Positions 6,528 to 15,048 of a stretch of DNA of 64,000 bases are shown piece after piece. Below the pieces are notes generated by a model. That model did no database searches and had not been told where the DNA came from. It saw nothing but the letters and a program-made list of their open reading frames with translations. A program made the translations under genes and the position numbers. Position 1 is the first letter of the stretch. Each line of letters opens with the position of its first letter. Origin of the DNA: Streptomyces iakyrus (GTDB lineage: Bacteria; Actinomycetota; Actinomycetes; Streptomycetales; Streptomycetaceae). The stretch is from contig NZ_JNXI01000013.1 of the NCBI RefSeq assembly GCF_000717055.1, positions 223,303 to 287,302 on the forward strand. The letters are read 5' to 3'.

Positions 6528-8921
6528 GTGACGGCTCTGACCTCGGAGTACGACGGCACCTGGGAGTACGAGGGGTATCGCCCCGCGGAGGAGCGGCTGA
6601 GGGAGTCACTGTGCACGGTGGGCAACGGCTACCTCGCCACCCGCGGGGTGCTGCCCGAGTGCACGGCTGACGACGTGCACTACCCCGGGACCTACGCGGC
6701 AGGCTGCTACAACCGGCTCACGTCCGAGGTCGCCGGGCGCCAGGTCGAGAACGAGGACCTCGTCAACCTCCCCAACTGGCTCCCGCTGCGCTTCCGGCTC
6801 ACCGGCCAGGAATGGCTGACACCCGATGCCGCGACTGTCCTGGACCACTGTCAGACGCTCCACCTCGAGTCGGGACTGCTGGAGCGCCGCACCCGGTACG
6901 CCCTCGGCGAGGGACGGGCGCTGTCGGTACGGCAGCTACGACTGGTGCACATGGCCGACCCGCACCTCGCGGCACTGCGCACCGAATTCACCGCCGAGAA
7001 CGTCACCGGGGAACTGGAGCTGGAGGTCGAGGCAGCGCTCGACGGGGCGGTCACCAACGCCGGAGTACCGCGCTACCGCGACCTGGACGGCCGGCACCTG
7101 ACCCACGTACACACCGGTACCGCCACACCCGGCACGGTGTGGCTGCGCTGCCGCACCCGCACGTCGGACATCCGGATCGGCATGGCCGCCCGGCTGACGG
7201 CACAGGAACCGTTCACGGACGCGCAGGAGCCCGCACGCGCCGTACAGCACCTCATGCTGCCCCTGATCACCGGTCGTACGGCGACCGTCGACAAGATCAT
7301 CGCCCTGCACACCTCACGTGACCCCGCGATCAGCGACCCGTTGCAGGCGGCAGTGGACCGGGCGGGCGCGGCACCGGGCTTCGACGGCCTGCTGGGCTCG
7401 CACCGCACGGCCTGGGACCAGCTGTGGCGGCGAGCCGAACTCGACGTCCCGGGAGAGGCGGGAGCCATCCTGCGCCTGCACCTCTTCCACGTGCTCCAGA
7501 CCCTCTCCCCGCATACCGCCGAGCTGGACGTGGGCGTACCGGCCCGCGGACTGCACGGCGAGGCCTACCGCGGACACGTCTTCTGGGACGAACTGTTCGT
7601 CCTGCCCTATCTGAACCTGCACTTCCCCGAAGTTTCCCGGGCCCTGCTGCACTACCGTCACCGGCGCCTGGACCGGGCCTGCGCCGCTGCCCGGGCCATC
7701 GGCCGGCGAGGCGCGCTGTATCCGTGGCAGAGCGGCAGCGACGGACGGGAGGAAACTCAGCGGCTGCACCTCAACCCGCGCTCGGGGCGCTGGCTGCCCG
7801 ACCACACCCACCTTCAGCACCACGTCGGTTCGGCCATCGCGTACAACGTGTGGCAGTACTGCGAGGCCAGCGGCGACGCCGAGTTCCTGCACACCAAGGG
7901 CGCCGAAATGCTGCTGCAGATCGCGCGCTTCTGGGCCGACTCGGCCACCTGGGACGAGTCCCTGGGCCGGCACCGCATCCGGGGCGTGGTCGGCCCCGAC
8001 GAGTATCACGAGGCTTACCCGAGCTCTGAGCGACCGGGCCTGGACGACAACGCGTACACCAACATCACGGCGGCCTGGGTGCTCACCCGTGCCCGGGAGG
8101 TGCTGCGCGCCCTGCCCGAACCGCGCCGTCGCGACCTCGTCGAACGCATCGCCCTGGACGACGCCGAACCGGCCCACTGGGAGGACGTCTCCCGCACGCT
8201 GCACGTCCCGTTCCACGAGGGCGTCATCAGCCAGTTCGAAGGCTACGGCGACCTGGCGGAACTCGCCTGGGACGCCTACCGCGAGCGCTATGACGACATC
8301 CGGCGCCTGGACCGGATCCTGGAAGCCGAGGGCGACAGCGTCAACCGCTACAAGGCCTCCAAACAGGCCGACGTGCTGATGCTGGGCTACCTCTTCTCAC
8401 CGGCCGAACTCCAGGCGCTCTTCCGCCGCTTGGGTCACCGGCTGGACGAAGAGACCTGGCGGCGCACGGTCGACTACTACCTGGCCCGCACCAGCCACGG
8501 TTCCACCCTCAGCGGTCTGGTGCACGGCTGGGTGCTGGCCCGGTGCCGGCGCGCGGATGCCTGGAAGTTCTGCCAGGAGGCCCTGCGCGGCGACATCGCC
8601 GACCTGCAGGGCGGCACCACCGGCGAGGGCATCCACCTGGGCGCCATGGCGGGCACCCTCGACCTGGTACAGCGGGGACTGCCCGGTCTGGAGACCCGCT
8701 CGGGGGCGCTGTGGCTGGACCCGGTGCCGCTTCCGGAACTGTCCTCGTACGGCTTCTCCGTCCGCTACCAAGGTCACTGGGGCATACGCCTGCGCCTGAC
8801 GAGCGGACAGCTGGAGATCTCGGTACCGCCGTCCGATCTCCCGCCGATCGACGTCGAGCTGCCGGACCGTGCGATCGGCGTGCAGCCCGGGGAGACGTGC
8901 CGTCTGGTTCTCACGGAGTGA
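6528..8921 (+). CDS. Glycoside hydrolase family 65 enzyme (trehalose/maltose phosphorylase-like)
   Basis: The 797-residue protein has the GH65 order: N-terminal beta-sandwich (from about 10 to 270), linker, (alpha/alpha)6 barrel with the general acid in GPDEYHE (Glu492), and a small C-terminal beta domain. GH65 members act on trehalose, maltose, kojibiose or nigerose by phosphorolysis or hydrolysis; the sequence alone does not fix which. GTG at 6528 follows GACGAGGAG. No beta-phosphoglucomutase gene lies beside it, which leaves a trehalose hydrolase possible. The stress-gene neighbourhood fits turnover of a storage or protectant disaccharide. Confidence 0.88.
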   Translation: MTALTSEYDGTWEYEGYRPAEERLRESLCTVGNGYLATRGVLPECTADDVHYPGTYAAGCYNRLTSEVAGRQVENEDLVNLPNWLPLRFRLTGQEWLTPDAATVLDHCQTLHLESGLLERRTRYALGEGRALSVRQLRLVHMADPHLAALRTEFTAENVTGELELEVEAALDGAVTNAGVPRYRDLDGRHLTHVHTGTATPGTVWLRCRTRTSDIRIGMAARLTAQEPFTDAQEPARAVQHLMLPLITGRTATVDKIIALHTSRDPAISDPLQAAVDRAGAAPGFDGLLGSHRTAWDQLWRRAELDVPGEAGAILRLHLFHVLQTLSPHTAELDVGVPARGLHGEAYRGHVFWDELFVLPYLNLHFPEVSRALLHYRHRRLDRACAAARAIGRRGALYPWQSGSDGREETQRLHLNPRSGRWLPDHTHLQHHVGSAIAYNVWQYCEASGDAEFLHTKGAEMLLQIARFWADSATWDESLGRHRIRGVVGPDEYHEAYPSSERPGLDDNAYTNITAAWVLTRAREVLRALPEPRRRDLVERIALDDAEPAHWEDVSRTLHVPFHEGVISQFEGYGDLAELAWDAYRERYDDIRRLDRILEAEGDSVNRYKASKQADVLMLGYLFSPAELQALFRRLGHRLDEETWRRTVDYYLARTSHGSTLSGLVHGWVLARCRRADAWKFCQEALRGDIADLQGGTTGEGIHLGAMAGTLDLVQRGLPGLETRSGALWLDPVPLPELSSYGFSVRYQGHWGIRLRLTSGQLEISVPPSDLPPIDVELPDRAIGVQPGETCRLVLTE

Positions 8922-9037
8922 GGCGGAATCCGGTCACCGCGTGCCCGCGCACACCGTGGACGCCGCCGATCTGGACGCCGCTGTCAGAGCCAGCCACCGA
9001 GGACGAGACGTTGCAGGCCTGCTTGCAGTCCGGGGGT

Positions 9038-10219
9038 TCAGAAGGCGTAGCGCACGCGCAGCCAGGGCGCGTGGTGGTCGATCAGGGCGCGCAGGGTGTG
9101 CACGGCCTCCGCCTTGACCCCGTTGCGGTAGCGGATGTTCAGGGCGCCGTTCTCGGAGCGCTTGGCCTGCTGGAGTCCAGGCCGCCACAGCGCTTCCTCG
9201 GCTCGGGGATGCCAGCCGAGGTTGACCTCGTGCAGCTCCCGGTTGTGGGTGAGCATGATCACTTCCGCGGCGGCCTGCCGTTTCACCCGCTGGGGCAGGA
9301 CGTCGCCGAGGTGGACGAGCAGCTCGGACCAGGCGTCCTGCCAGCCGGGGCGGACGACCACGGGCGACAGGTTGAAGTGCACCTCGTACCCCGCGTCCAG
9401 GAAGTCCGCCGCGGCGCCGATGCGCTCGGCGACGGGTGAGGTGCGCACGTCGAGCAGCCGGGCGTCGTCAGGCGGCATCACCGAGAAGCGGATGCGGGTG
9501 CGGCCGCGGGGGTCGAGGGCCAGCAGGTCGGGGTTGACGAACTTGGTGGCGAAGGACGCCTTGGCGGTGGGCCACTGCCGGAAGGCGTGCACGAGGTCCG
9601 CGGTGTTGTCGCAGATCAGGGCGTCCACCGAGCAGTCGCCGTTCTCGCCGATGTCGTACACCCACGCCTCGGGGTCGCACTGGTTCGGCTCGGGTTTGGG
9701 GCCCTGCCGTGCGATGTGCCTCGCGAGGTGGGCGATGATCCGGTCGATGTTGGTGAAGACGGTGATGGGGTTGGCGTATCCCTTGCGCCGGGGCACGTAG
9801 CAGTAGGCGCAGGCCATGGCGCAGCCGTTGGACGGGCCGGGAGCGATCCAGTCCGCCGACCGGCCGTTGGGGCGGGTGGTGAGGGTCTTCTTCTCGCCCA
9901 GGACCAGCGTCTCTCCCTTGACGCGCACCCAGCGCTCGACGTTGCCCTCGTTGCCGTGCAGCCCGGGGATGCGCCAGTGGGAGTCGACCATGGTCACCTG
10001 CGCGTCGGGGAACCGGGCGCTGATCTGCCGCCCGCGCGGGGATGCCGCGGCCGCGGGCTCGGCGTAGATCTCTCGCACGGGCAGCAGCCGGCGGGCCGTG
10101 GCGGAGGTCCGGAAGGACGAGTCCGTGACGGGGGCGGCGGTGGCGGGGCCGGGGGTGAGGGCGTCGAGCCCGAACAGGGTGCCGGAGTCGTCGTCCGGAG
10201 TGCCGGACGGGTGGTGCAT
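9038..10219 (-). CDS. splB: Spore photoproduct lyase-family radical SAM protein
   Basis: The 393-residue protein has the short-spaced SPL-family radical-SAM cluster motif CAMACAYC (Cys-x3-Cys-x2-Cys) and the SPL-type surroundings YVPRRKGYANPITVF, AWVYDIGENGDCS and LHEVNLGWHPRAEE. In Bacillus the enzyme reverses the spore thymine dimer using S-adenosylmethionine. Actinobacterial relatives are annotated the same way, but their natural substrate is not settled. ATG at 10217-10219 is preceded by GGGAGC; the longer frame upstream is proline/arginine-rich and unlikely to be coding. Divergent from the pseudo-receptor gene. Function in DNA repair is probable by family. Confidence 0.85.
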   Translation of the reverse strand: MHHPSGTPDDDSGTLFGLDALTPGPATAAPVTDSSFRTSATARRLLPVREIYAEPAAAASPRGRQISARFPDAQVTMVDSHWRIPGLHGNEGNVERWVRVKGETLVLGEKKTLTTRPNGRSADWIAPGPSNGCAMACAYCYVPRRKGYANPITVFTNIDRIIAHLARHIARQGPKPEPNQCDPEAWVYDIGENGDCSVDALICDNTADLVHAFRQWPTAKASFATKFVNPDLLALDPRGRTRIRFSVMPPDDARLLDVRTSPVAERIGAAADFLDAGYEVHFNLSPVVVRPGWQDAWSELLVHLGDVLPQRVKRQAAAEVIMLTHNRELHEVNLGWHPRAEEALWRPGLQQAKRSENGALNIRYRNGVKAEAVHTLRALIDHHAPWLRVRYAF

Positions 10220-10472
10220 GAGTGCTCCCGTACGGATGCGGTGCGTCGAGGGGGGGAGGCGTGAGGAGGGGGAGGGGACGTGCCGCCCGGCATCGGGAGG
10301 GGCGTGATCGTCCGGGTGGCGCCGCCTCGGGCTCCGTCTCGGGTTCCGGCCGGCGGGCGGTAAGCCACCGTGTGATGGCGGGCCTGGTTTCCAGTCTACG
10401 GGCGTTCCGCTTGGTGGAGCCGGGACGATCAGCGGGGCGAGGGGAGTCATGAGGCGTCGACGCGTTGTATAA

Positions 10473-10490
10473 AAACCAGCGAGTTGGTTT
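10473..10490. promoter_or_regulatory. Autoregulatory-element-like palindrome before the pseudo-receptor gene
   Basis: AAACCAGCGAGTTGGTTT is an 18-base palindrome with seven of nine paired positions per half, resembling the AREs bound by GBL receptors. It overlaps the TATAAA at 10468-10473, a possible -10 element, and ends 38 bases before the GTG of the pseudo-receptor. A receptor bound here would block that promoter. The rest of the 309-base gap to the splB-like gene shows no gene. Confidence 0.6.
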
Positions 10491-10528
10491 CATGGCGTCG
10501 CCATCAGAGCCCTGCAAGGGAGCCACGG

Positions 10529-11332
10529 GTGACCAAACAGGACCGGGCCGTCCGGACCCGTCTCGCGCTGATCCGGTCGGCGGCCGCGCAGTTCGAGGCC
10601 CATGGGTACGTCCGGGCCGGCCTGGCGCGGATCAGCGCGGGAGCCGGCGTCAGCTCCGGTGCGCTGCACTTCCACTTCGCCGACAAGGCCGCCGTCGCCG
10701 AGGCCGTCGAGGCCGCTGCAGCCCGGGCCTTACGCGAGGCGGCGGTCCGAGGTCACGGGGGCGACGGATACGCCCTGCAACGTCTCGTGGACGTCACCCA
10801 CCACGTCGCCCGGCTGCTGTGCGCCGACGTCGTGGTGCGGGCGGGGCTGCGGCTCAACGTGGAGGGGGCCGTGGGGCGGGTGCGGGATCTGCGCCGGGAG
10901 TGGCGGGAGTGCGTGCAGGGGCTGCTGGCCGAGGCGGAGCGCAGAGGGGAACTCGCTGCGGGTGTGGCGCCGCAGCGCACCAGCGCGGTCGTCCTCGCCG
11001 CCACGACCGGCATCGAGGTGCTGGCGCGCGAGGATCACCAGTGGCTCGCCCGGCCTTCGCTGACCGACCTGTGGCAGTTGCTGCTGCCGTGCCTGGCGGC
11101 GCCTCGGCTGGCCGGGGCGGTGGATCCGGCGGGGAGCGAACCGGCGGGGGACCAGCCTGTGGGGGTCCAACCGGCCGGGGATCAATCGGCGGCAGATCAA
11201 CCGGTGGCGGATCAACCGGTGGGAGATCGACCGGTGGGAGATCGACCGGTGGGGAGTGATCCGTTGGGGTGTGGGCCGGTCGCCCGGGACGGGCAGGCGG
11301 AGGCGGGCAGGGCGGGGCTCGCGCTGCGGTAG
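10529..11332 (+). CDS. GBL pseudo-receptor, TetR family (ScbR2-like), with TTA codon and repeat tail
   Basis: From GTG 10529 (AAGGGA upstream) the product is 267 residues. An N-terminal TetR helix-turn-helix (about 10-55, AGVSSGALHFHFADK) and a ligand domain with Trp in REWRECVQ resemble ScbR2-type pseudo-receptors, which often sense antibiotics rather than GBLs. Codon 68 is TTA (10730-10732), requiring the rare bldA leucyl-tRNA. Residues after about 200 form a repeat of five-residue units such as DQPVG/DRPVG, encoded by 15-base tandem repeats and absent from normal members. It lies next to a P450 and near afsA/receptor genes, so it probably regulates the signal locus and secondary metabolism. 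Confidence 0.85.
   Translation: MTKQDRAVRTRLALIRSAAAQFEAHGYVRAGLARISAGAGVSSGALHFHFADKAAVAEAVEAAAARALREAAVRGHGGDGYALQRLVDVTHHVARLLCADVVVRAGLRLNVEGAVGRVRDLRREWRECVQGLLAEAERRGELAAGVAPQRTSAVVLAATTGIEVLAREDHQWLARPSLTDLWQLLLPCLAAPRLAGAVDPAGSEPAGDQPVGVQPAGDQSAADQPVADQPVGDRPVGDRPVGSDPLGCGPVARDGQAEAGRAGLALR
11139..11263. repeat. 15-base tandem repeats inside the pseudo-receptor gene
   Basis: About eight units related to GATCAACCGGTGGGA run in tandem and encode a pentapeptide repeat (xQPVG/xRPVG). The best units, at 11192-11251, are almost identical, which suggests recent slippage. Unit length is a multiple of three, so the frame is kept. Confidence 0.8.
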
Positions 11333-11341
11333 TCACCCACC

Positions 11342-11373
11342 TTTGGCCGACAGCAAGTGAAGCTGTGGCCAAA
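11342..11373. terminator. Strong hairpin after the pseudo-receptor gene
   Basis: TTTGGCC, a bulged G and ACAGC (11342-11354) pair with GCTGT and GGCCAAA (11362-11373) around a seven-base loop. The twelve-pair stem begins nine bases after the stop codon. There is no T-run on the plus strand, so it could be an intrinsic-like terminator or an operator for the P450 gene. Confidence 0.5.
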
Positions 11374-11375
11374 AC

Positions 11376-11393
11376 AAACCGGATGCCAAGTTT
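11376..11393. promoter_or_regulatory. Weak ARE-like sequence before the P450 gene
   Basis: AAACCGGATGCCAAGTTT has the AAAC...GTTT ends of a GBL autoregulatory element, but only about half of its positions pair. It lies 58 bases before the P450 ATG, where an operator would act. This is a candidate only. Confidence 0.35.
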
Positions 11394-11451
11394 TTTCCGC
11401 CCCCGGATCGCACGATGGTCCCCCAGCCTCTGGACCGAGGAGCGATGAGTC

Positions 11452-12735
11452 ATGGCACAGCAGGCCTGCCCCTTCCTGTCGATCGACCCGTCCGGTCAGG
11501 ATCTCTACGGCGAGATTTCCCGCATCCGTGCCCAGGGCCCGGCCGTGGAGGTCGAACTCCCCGGCGGCGTGCGGGCGTGGTGGATCACCGGCCTGGAGCT
11601 GAACAAGCGGCTCCTGGCCGGACCCGAGACGAGCAAGGACGCCTTCCAGCACTGGCCGGCCTGGATCAACGGGGACATCTCCCGCACCTGGCCGCTCGCC
11701 ATCTGGGTCTCGGTGCGCAACATGGTCACCGCCTACGGCTCCGACCACACCCGGCTGCGCAAGCCGATGGCCGCCGCCTTCACCAAGCGCCGTGTCGACG
11801 CGCTGCTGCCGCGTGTCCAGGACATCGTCGACCGGGCGCTGGACGCCCTGGAGCGGATCCCGGAGGGCGACGTCGTCGATCTGCGGGCGGCGTTCGCGGC
11901 GCCCGTCCCGCACGAGGTGGTGTGCGAGCTCTTCGGCGTGCCGCCCGGCCAGGACGGCCCCCGCGCGGCTCTCTACCGGATCATCGGCCGCTTCTTCGAC
12001 ACGGCGATCTCGCTGGAGGACGCCCAGGCCAACGCCGTTGACCTCTACGGCACGCTGACCGCGTTCCTCCAGTACAAGCGGGAGCACCCGGCCGACGACC
12101 TGACGACGGCGCTCATCGCAGCGCGCGACGAAGGCAGCCTCAGCGAACAGGAGCTGATGGACAATCTGATCCTGCTGCTCACCGCAGGCTTCGAGACGAC
12201 CGTCAACCTCATCGACAACACCGTGCACAGCCTGCTCGCCCACCCCGGCCAGCTCGACCTCGTCCGCACCGGGCAGGTCAGCTGGGAGGACGCCCTGGAG
12301 GAGTCGCTGCGCTTCGAGGCGCCGGGCGCCATGTCGGGCCTGCGCTACGCCGTCGAGGACATCGAGATCGAGCCGGGTCTGACCATCCCCAAGGGCGACC
12401 CGCTCGTGGTCTCCTTCGCCGGTGCCGGGCGCGACCCCGAGCGGCACGGGCCGGACGCCGAACGGTTCGACGTCACGCGCACGACCAGCCGCGACCACCT
12501 GTCCTTCGGCCACGGTGTGCACCACTGCCTGGGGAGGCCCCTCGCGATGGCCGAGGCGACCGTGGCCCTGACGTCGCTGTTCACGCGCTTCCCGCGGCTG
12601 GCACTGGCCGATCCGGCCCATCCGCCGAAGCGGCTGCGGTCCATCATCTCCACCGGCCACGAGGAACTGCCGGTGCTGCTGCACGGCCGGGGGCCGGCGG
12701 GCCCGCACCCGGAGGAGGCGGAGACCGGGATCTAG
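11452..12735 (+). CDS. Cytochrome P450 in the GBL signal locus
   Basis: The 427-residue soluble bacterial P450 shows the I-helix motif LLTAGFETT, the ExxR motif in EESLRF and the haem loop SFGHGVHHCLGRPLA with Cys359 as the iron ligand. ATG at 11452 follows GAGGAGCG. P450s are found beside afsA-type genes in clusters for modified signals (avenolide, SRB butenolide), where they oxidise the fatty acyl side chain. That role here is inferred from position, since P450 sequences do not reveal substrates. It converges on the epimerase gene. No ferredoxin gene is nearby. Confidence 0.9.
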   Translation: MAQQACPFLSIDPSGQDLYGEISRIRAQGPAVEVELPGGVRAWWITGLELNKRLLAGPETSKDAFQHWPAWINGDISRTWPLAIWVSVRNMVTAYGSDHTRLRKPMAAAFTKRRVDALLPRVQDIVDRALDALERIPEGDVVDLRAAFAAPVPHEVVCELFGVPPGQDGPRAALYRIIGRFFDTAISLEDAQANAVDLYGTLTAFLQYKREHPADDLTTALIAARDEGSLSEQELMDNLILLLTAGFETTVNLIDNTVHSLLAHPGQLDLVRTGQVSWEDALEESLRFEAPGAMSGLRYAVEDIEIEPGLTIPKGDPLVVSFAGAGRDPERHGPDAERFDVTRTTSRDHLSFGHGVHHCLGRPLAMAEATVALTSLFTRFPRLALADPAHPPKRLRSIISTGHEELPVLLHGRGPAGPHPEEAETGI

Positions 12736-12793
12736 GCGGAGGCGGAGGCTGAGGTCCAGGCCCAGGCCCAGGCCCAGGGGTAGGCGGAGGCGG
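12736..12793. repeat. Short direct repeats between convergent genes
   Basis: The gap contains GCGGAGGCGGAGG-type runs and four tandem copies of CCAGGC/CCAGGG. No clear hairpin terminator is visible between the P450 and epimerase genes. Confidence 0.5.
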
Positions 12794-13717
12794 TCAGGAG
12801 ACGTTCCGGCCGTCGAGGAACGCGCGGTACCAGGGTGCCGCGCGGCTGAACACGGCCGCGAACCCCTCACCGGGCGAGACGTCGAGGTCCTTCCAGAACG
12901 CGTCGTCCACGAACCAGTGGTCGACGGTGAGCATGCCGAGGTGATGGAGGGCCGGCGGTGACCCGGCGGCCCGGTCGAGGGCGGTGGCGACGTCCACGGC
13001 CGCACCGCCGCCGGGCTCCCCCAGCTCCCGGGACACGGCGGCCAACAGGTCCGCGACCGCCACGGGCTCGGGGTGGTTGACGTGGTGCACACCCCCGCCC
13101 GGCACGGGGGAGAGTGCGGCGGCCACCACCGCACGGCCCAGGGTGTCGACGTCGATCATCGACTGGAGCGCCTCACAGCCGGTCAGGGTGGCCGACAGTT
13201 CCTTCATCAGCCACACCAGCCCGGGGATCACCCAGCGGTCGCCCTCGCCGTACACGAGGTGCGGGCGCAGCACCAGGCCGCCCGCGTCGAGGACGTACCG
13301 TTCGGCGGCGGCCCGGGAGCGGCTGGTGGGTGACGCCGGCGCGACCGGCGCCTCCCCGGGGCGCACGCCGCGAAAGGGGCCCCGGCCGTGGACGCCGGCC
13401 GTACTGACGTACACGATCCGGCGCACTCCGGCGCGCACGGCCTCCTCCACCAGGGCACGGGTGCCGTGGTCGTTGACCACCTGGACGGTCTCGGGGTCGC
13501 CGCCCACCTGCGTGGCGCAGTGCACCAGGACGTCGGTGTCGGCGCAGACCCCGCGCAGGGAGGGCGGGGTGCTGAGGTCGCCGTGGACGTACTCGGGGCC
13601 GTGCGGCGCGTGCCGGGACAACAGGCGTACGTGGACGTCCGGTTGCCGTTGTGCCGTGGCGGCGACCCGGCTGCCGACGAAGCCGCTCGCGCCCGTGATC
13701 AGAACCTTGACCGTCAC
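12794..13717 (-). CDS. NAD(P)-dependent epimerase/reductase coupled to the AfsA-type gene
   Basis: The 307-residue protein is an extended short-chain dehydrogenase with the Rossmann motif GASGFVGSR at residues 8-16 and YVSTAGVHG in the active-site region. GTG at 13715-13717 overlaps the TGA of the AfsA-type gene by four bases (GTGA), so it is translated with it. In GBL pathways a reductase acts on the butenolide or keto intermediate made after AfsA, and epimerase-type genes occupy this place in several signal clusters. Assignment as the tailoring reductase is inference from coupling; the catalytic Tyr-x3-Lys appears altered (SRSRAAAERYV region), which deserves checking. Confidence 0.8.
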   Translation of the reverse strand: MTVKVLITGASGFVGSRVAATAQRQPDVHVRLLSRHAPHGPEYVHGDLSTPPSLRGVCADTDVLVHCATQVGGDPETVQVVNDHGTRALVEEAVRAGVRRIVYVSTAGVHGRGPFRGVRPGEAPVAPASPTSRSRAAAERYVLDAGGLVLRPHLVYGEGDRWVIPGLVWLMKELSATLTGCEALQSMIDVDTLGRAVVAAALSPVPGGGVHHVNHPEPVAVADLLAAVSRELGEPGGGAAVDVATALDRAAGSPPALHHLGMLTVDHWFVDDAFWKDLDVSPGEGFAAVFSRAAPWYRAFLDGRNVS

Positions 13718-15003
13718 GACAGGGACCGTACCCGTGCCGACCGGGCGGAGGTCAGGCTCGCGGTGAAGACGGACGCGCCGTCCTGCCGCCCCGAGACCCG
13801 TACGGTCACCTCCCCGGGGTGGTCGTCGAAGACCTCGGTCTCGATCCGGCACGGGCTGTGCAGCTCCGCGTAGTGGGCGAACTCGGCGGTCAGCGTGGCC
13901 GGCAGGAAGGGGCGCAGGCCGGACGCGGCGGTGGCGGCCTGGCGGGCCGCCTCGAACAGGACCATGCCGGGGACGTGGTCGTTGGGCCGGGGGAAGAGGA
14001 CCGGGTGGCCGGTGTCGACGCGCAGGTTCCAGACGCCCGGGCGGTCGGCGGGGGCGAGGACGACGTCCTCGGCACGGGACCGTCCCGCGGCCTGCGGCGC
14101 GATGCCCGCCAGGAGGGGGACCGGTGTGTTCCAGGCGTTCAACCGGCCTGCCCGCAGGCGGCGGTAGGCGCGGGGTGGGGTGCAGCCGGTGCTTCCGGTG
14201 CCGCGGGCGACGAACCGTCCGGCGCGGCGGAACTCCATCGTCGTCCGCATGCTGCGCAGTCCACGGCCGCGGCGGCGGATCTCCGAGCAGACGACGTCGA
14301 ACTCGACCGGCTCGGCGGCGTCCGCCAGCAGCAGGGCGGCCGGGTCGACGCTGACCGTCAGGTCCCACATGACGAAATGGGTGTCGGCCGGGGCACCGAA
14401 CTCGGCGTGCGCCAGCACCATCGAGGCCTGCCGCAACGTTTCGCCCACGATCATCGGGTCCTGGTGCCGGTCGTCGACGGGACCGAAGAAGGGGTGGGCG
14501 GCCGGCCAGTGCGCGGTGAAGCGGAAGCGGGTGTCGGAGATTCGGGTCCACCGGGTGGGGAAGACGTCCGTCTCGGTGGTGCGGTGGGCGAGTTCTGGGG
14601 TGACTGAGGTGACGGCGGTGATGGGCGGGCGGGGGGCGGCGGGGTCGTCGGTGGCGGGAGACGGTGGTGCGGGGTTCTCGGGGGCGGTCGCCGCGGGTGT
14701 GGGTTTCTCGGGGGCGGTCGTCGAGGACGCGGGTTCCGCGGAGGCGGTCGTCGAGGACGCGGGTTCTGCGGAGGCGGTCGTCGGGGGTGTGGGTATCTCG
14801 GAGACCGTCGCCGAGGTCGCTGGTTCCTTGGAGGCGGTCGTCGAAGGGGCGGCTCCCGCCGTGGCGGTGCCCCGGGGTGCCGGCTGCCGGGGGACGGCGG
14901 GGTGTGGCGGGTTCTCGACGGTCGTAGCGGTTCCGTTTGCCGGACGGCCCCCCCGTCCGGTCTGATCCTCCGTGAGTGCGCTCAAAGGCCCTGTCTGCGG
15001 CAT
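13714..15003 (-). CDS. scbA: AfsA/ScbA-type GBL synthase with repeat-rich N-terminal extension
   Basis: The 429-residue protein has two AfsA hotdog-type repeats: one at about 140-270 (HPFFGPVDDRHQDPMIVGET) and one at about 285-425 (RPNDHVPGMVLFEAARQA). AfsA enzymes join a beta-ketoacyl-ACP to dihydroxyacetone phosphate, the committed step to gamma-butyrolactone signals. Typical members have about 300 residues. Here the first 130 residues are Ala/Thr/Pro/Glu-rich, with a decapeptide repeat, and no start codon lies between them and the domain, so the extension appears genuine. The gene heads an operon with the epimerase and has its promoter inside an ARE-like site shared with the divergent receptor. 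Confidence 0.9.
   Translation of the reverse strand: MPQTGPLSALTEDQTGRGGRPANGTATTVENPPHPAVPRQPAPRGTATAGAAPSTTASKEPATSATVSEIPTPPTTASAEPASSTTASAEPASSTTAPEKPTPAATAPENPAPPSPATDDPAAPRPPITAVTSVTPELAHRTTETDVFPTRWTRISDTRFRFTAHWPAAHPFFGPVDDRHQDPMIVGETLRQASMVLAHAEFGAPADTHFVMWDLTVSVDPAALLLADAAEPVEFDVVCSEIRRRGRGLRSMRTTMEFRRAGRFVARGTGSTGCTPPRAYRRLRAGRLNAWNTPVPLLAGIAPQAAGRSRAEDVVLAPADRPGVWNLRVDTGHPVLFPRPNDHVPGMVLFEAARQAATAASGLRPFLPATLTAEFAHYAELHSPCRIETEVFDDHPGEVTVRVSGRQDGASVFTASLTSARSARVRSLS
14671..14850. repeat. Six 30-base tandem repeats in the AfsA-type gene
   Basis: Six consecutive 30-base units, each starting near GGGTTCTCG or GGGTTCCGCG and containing GGCGGTCGTCG, encode a ten-residue repeat like TTASAEPASS. 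Two central units differ at only a few bases. The unit length keeps the frame. Confidence 0.8.
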
Positions 15004-15048
15004 GAGAACCCCCAGGATCGGCTGCCTGGCCGCGATCGACGCTTGACT

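Noticed and set aside
12794..14551. Single 585-codon minus-strand frame through the epimerase and into the AfsA region
   Set aside because: The upstream part is out of frame with the AfsA domain and low-complexity; the GTG at 13717 with GTGA overlap is the better start.
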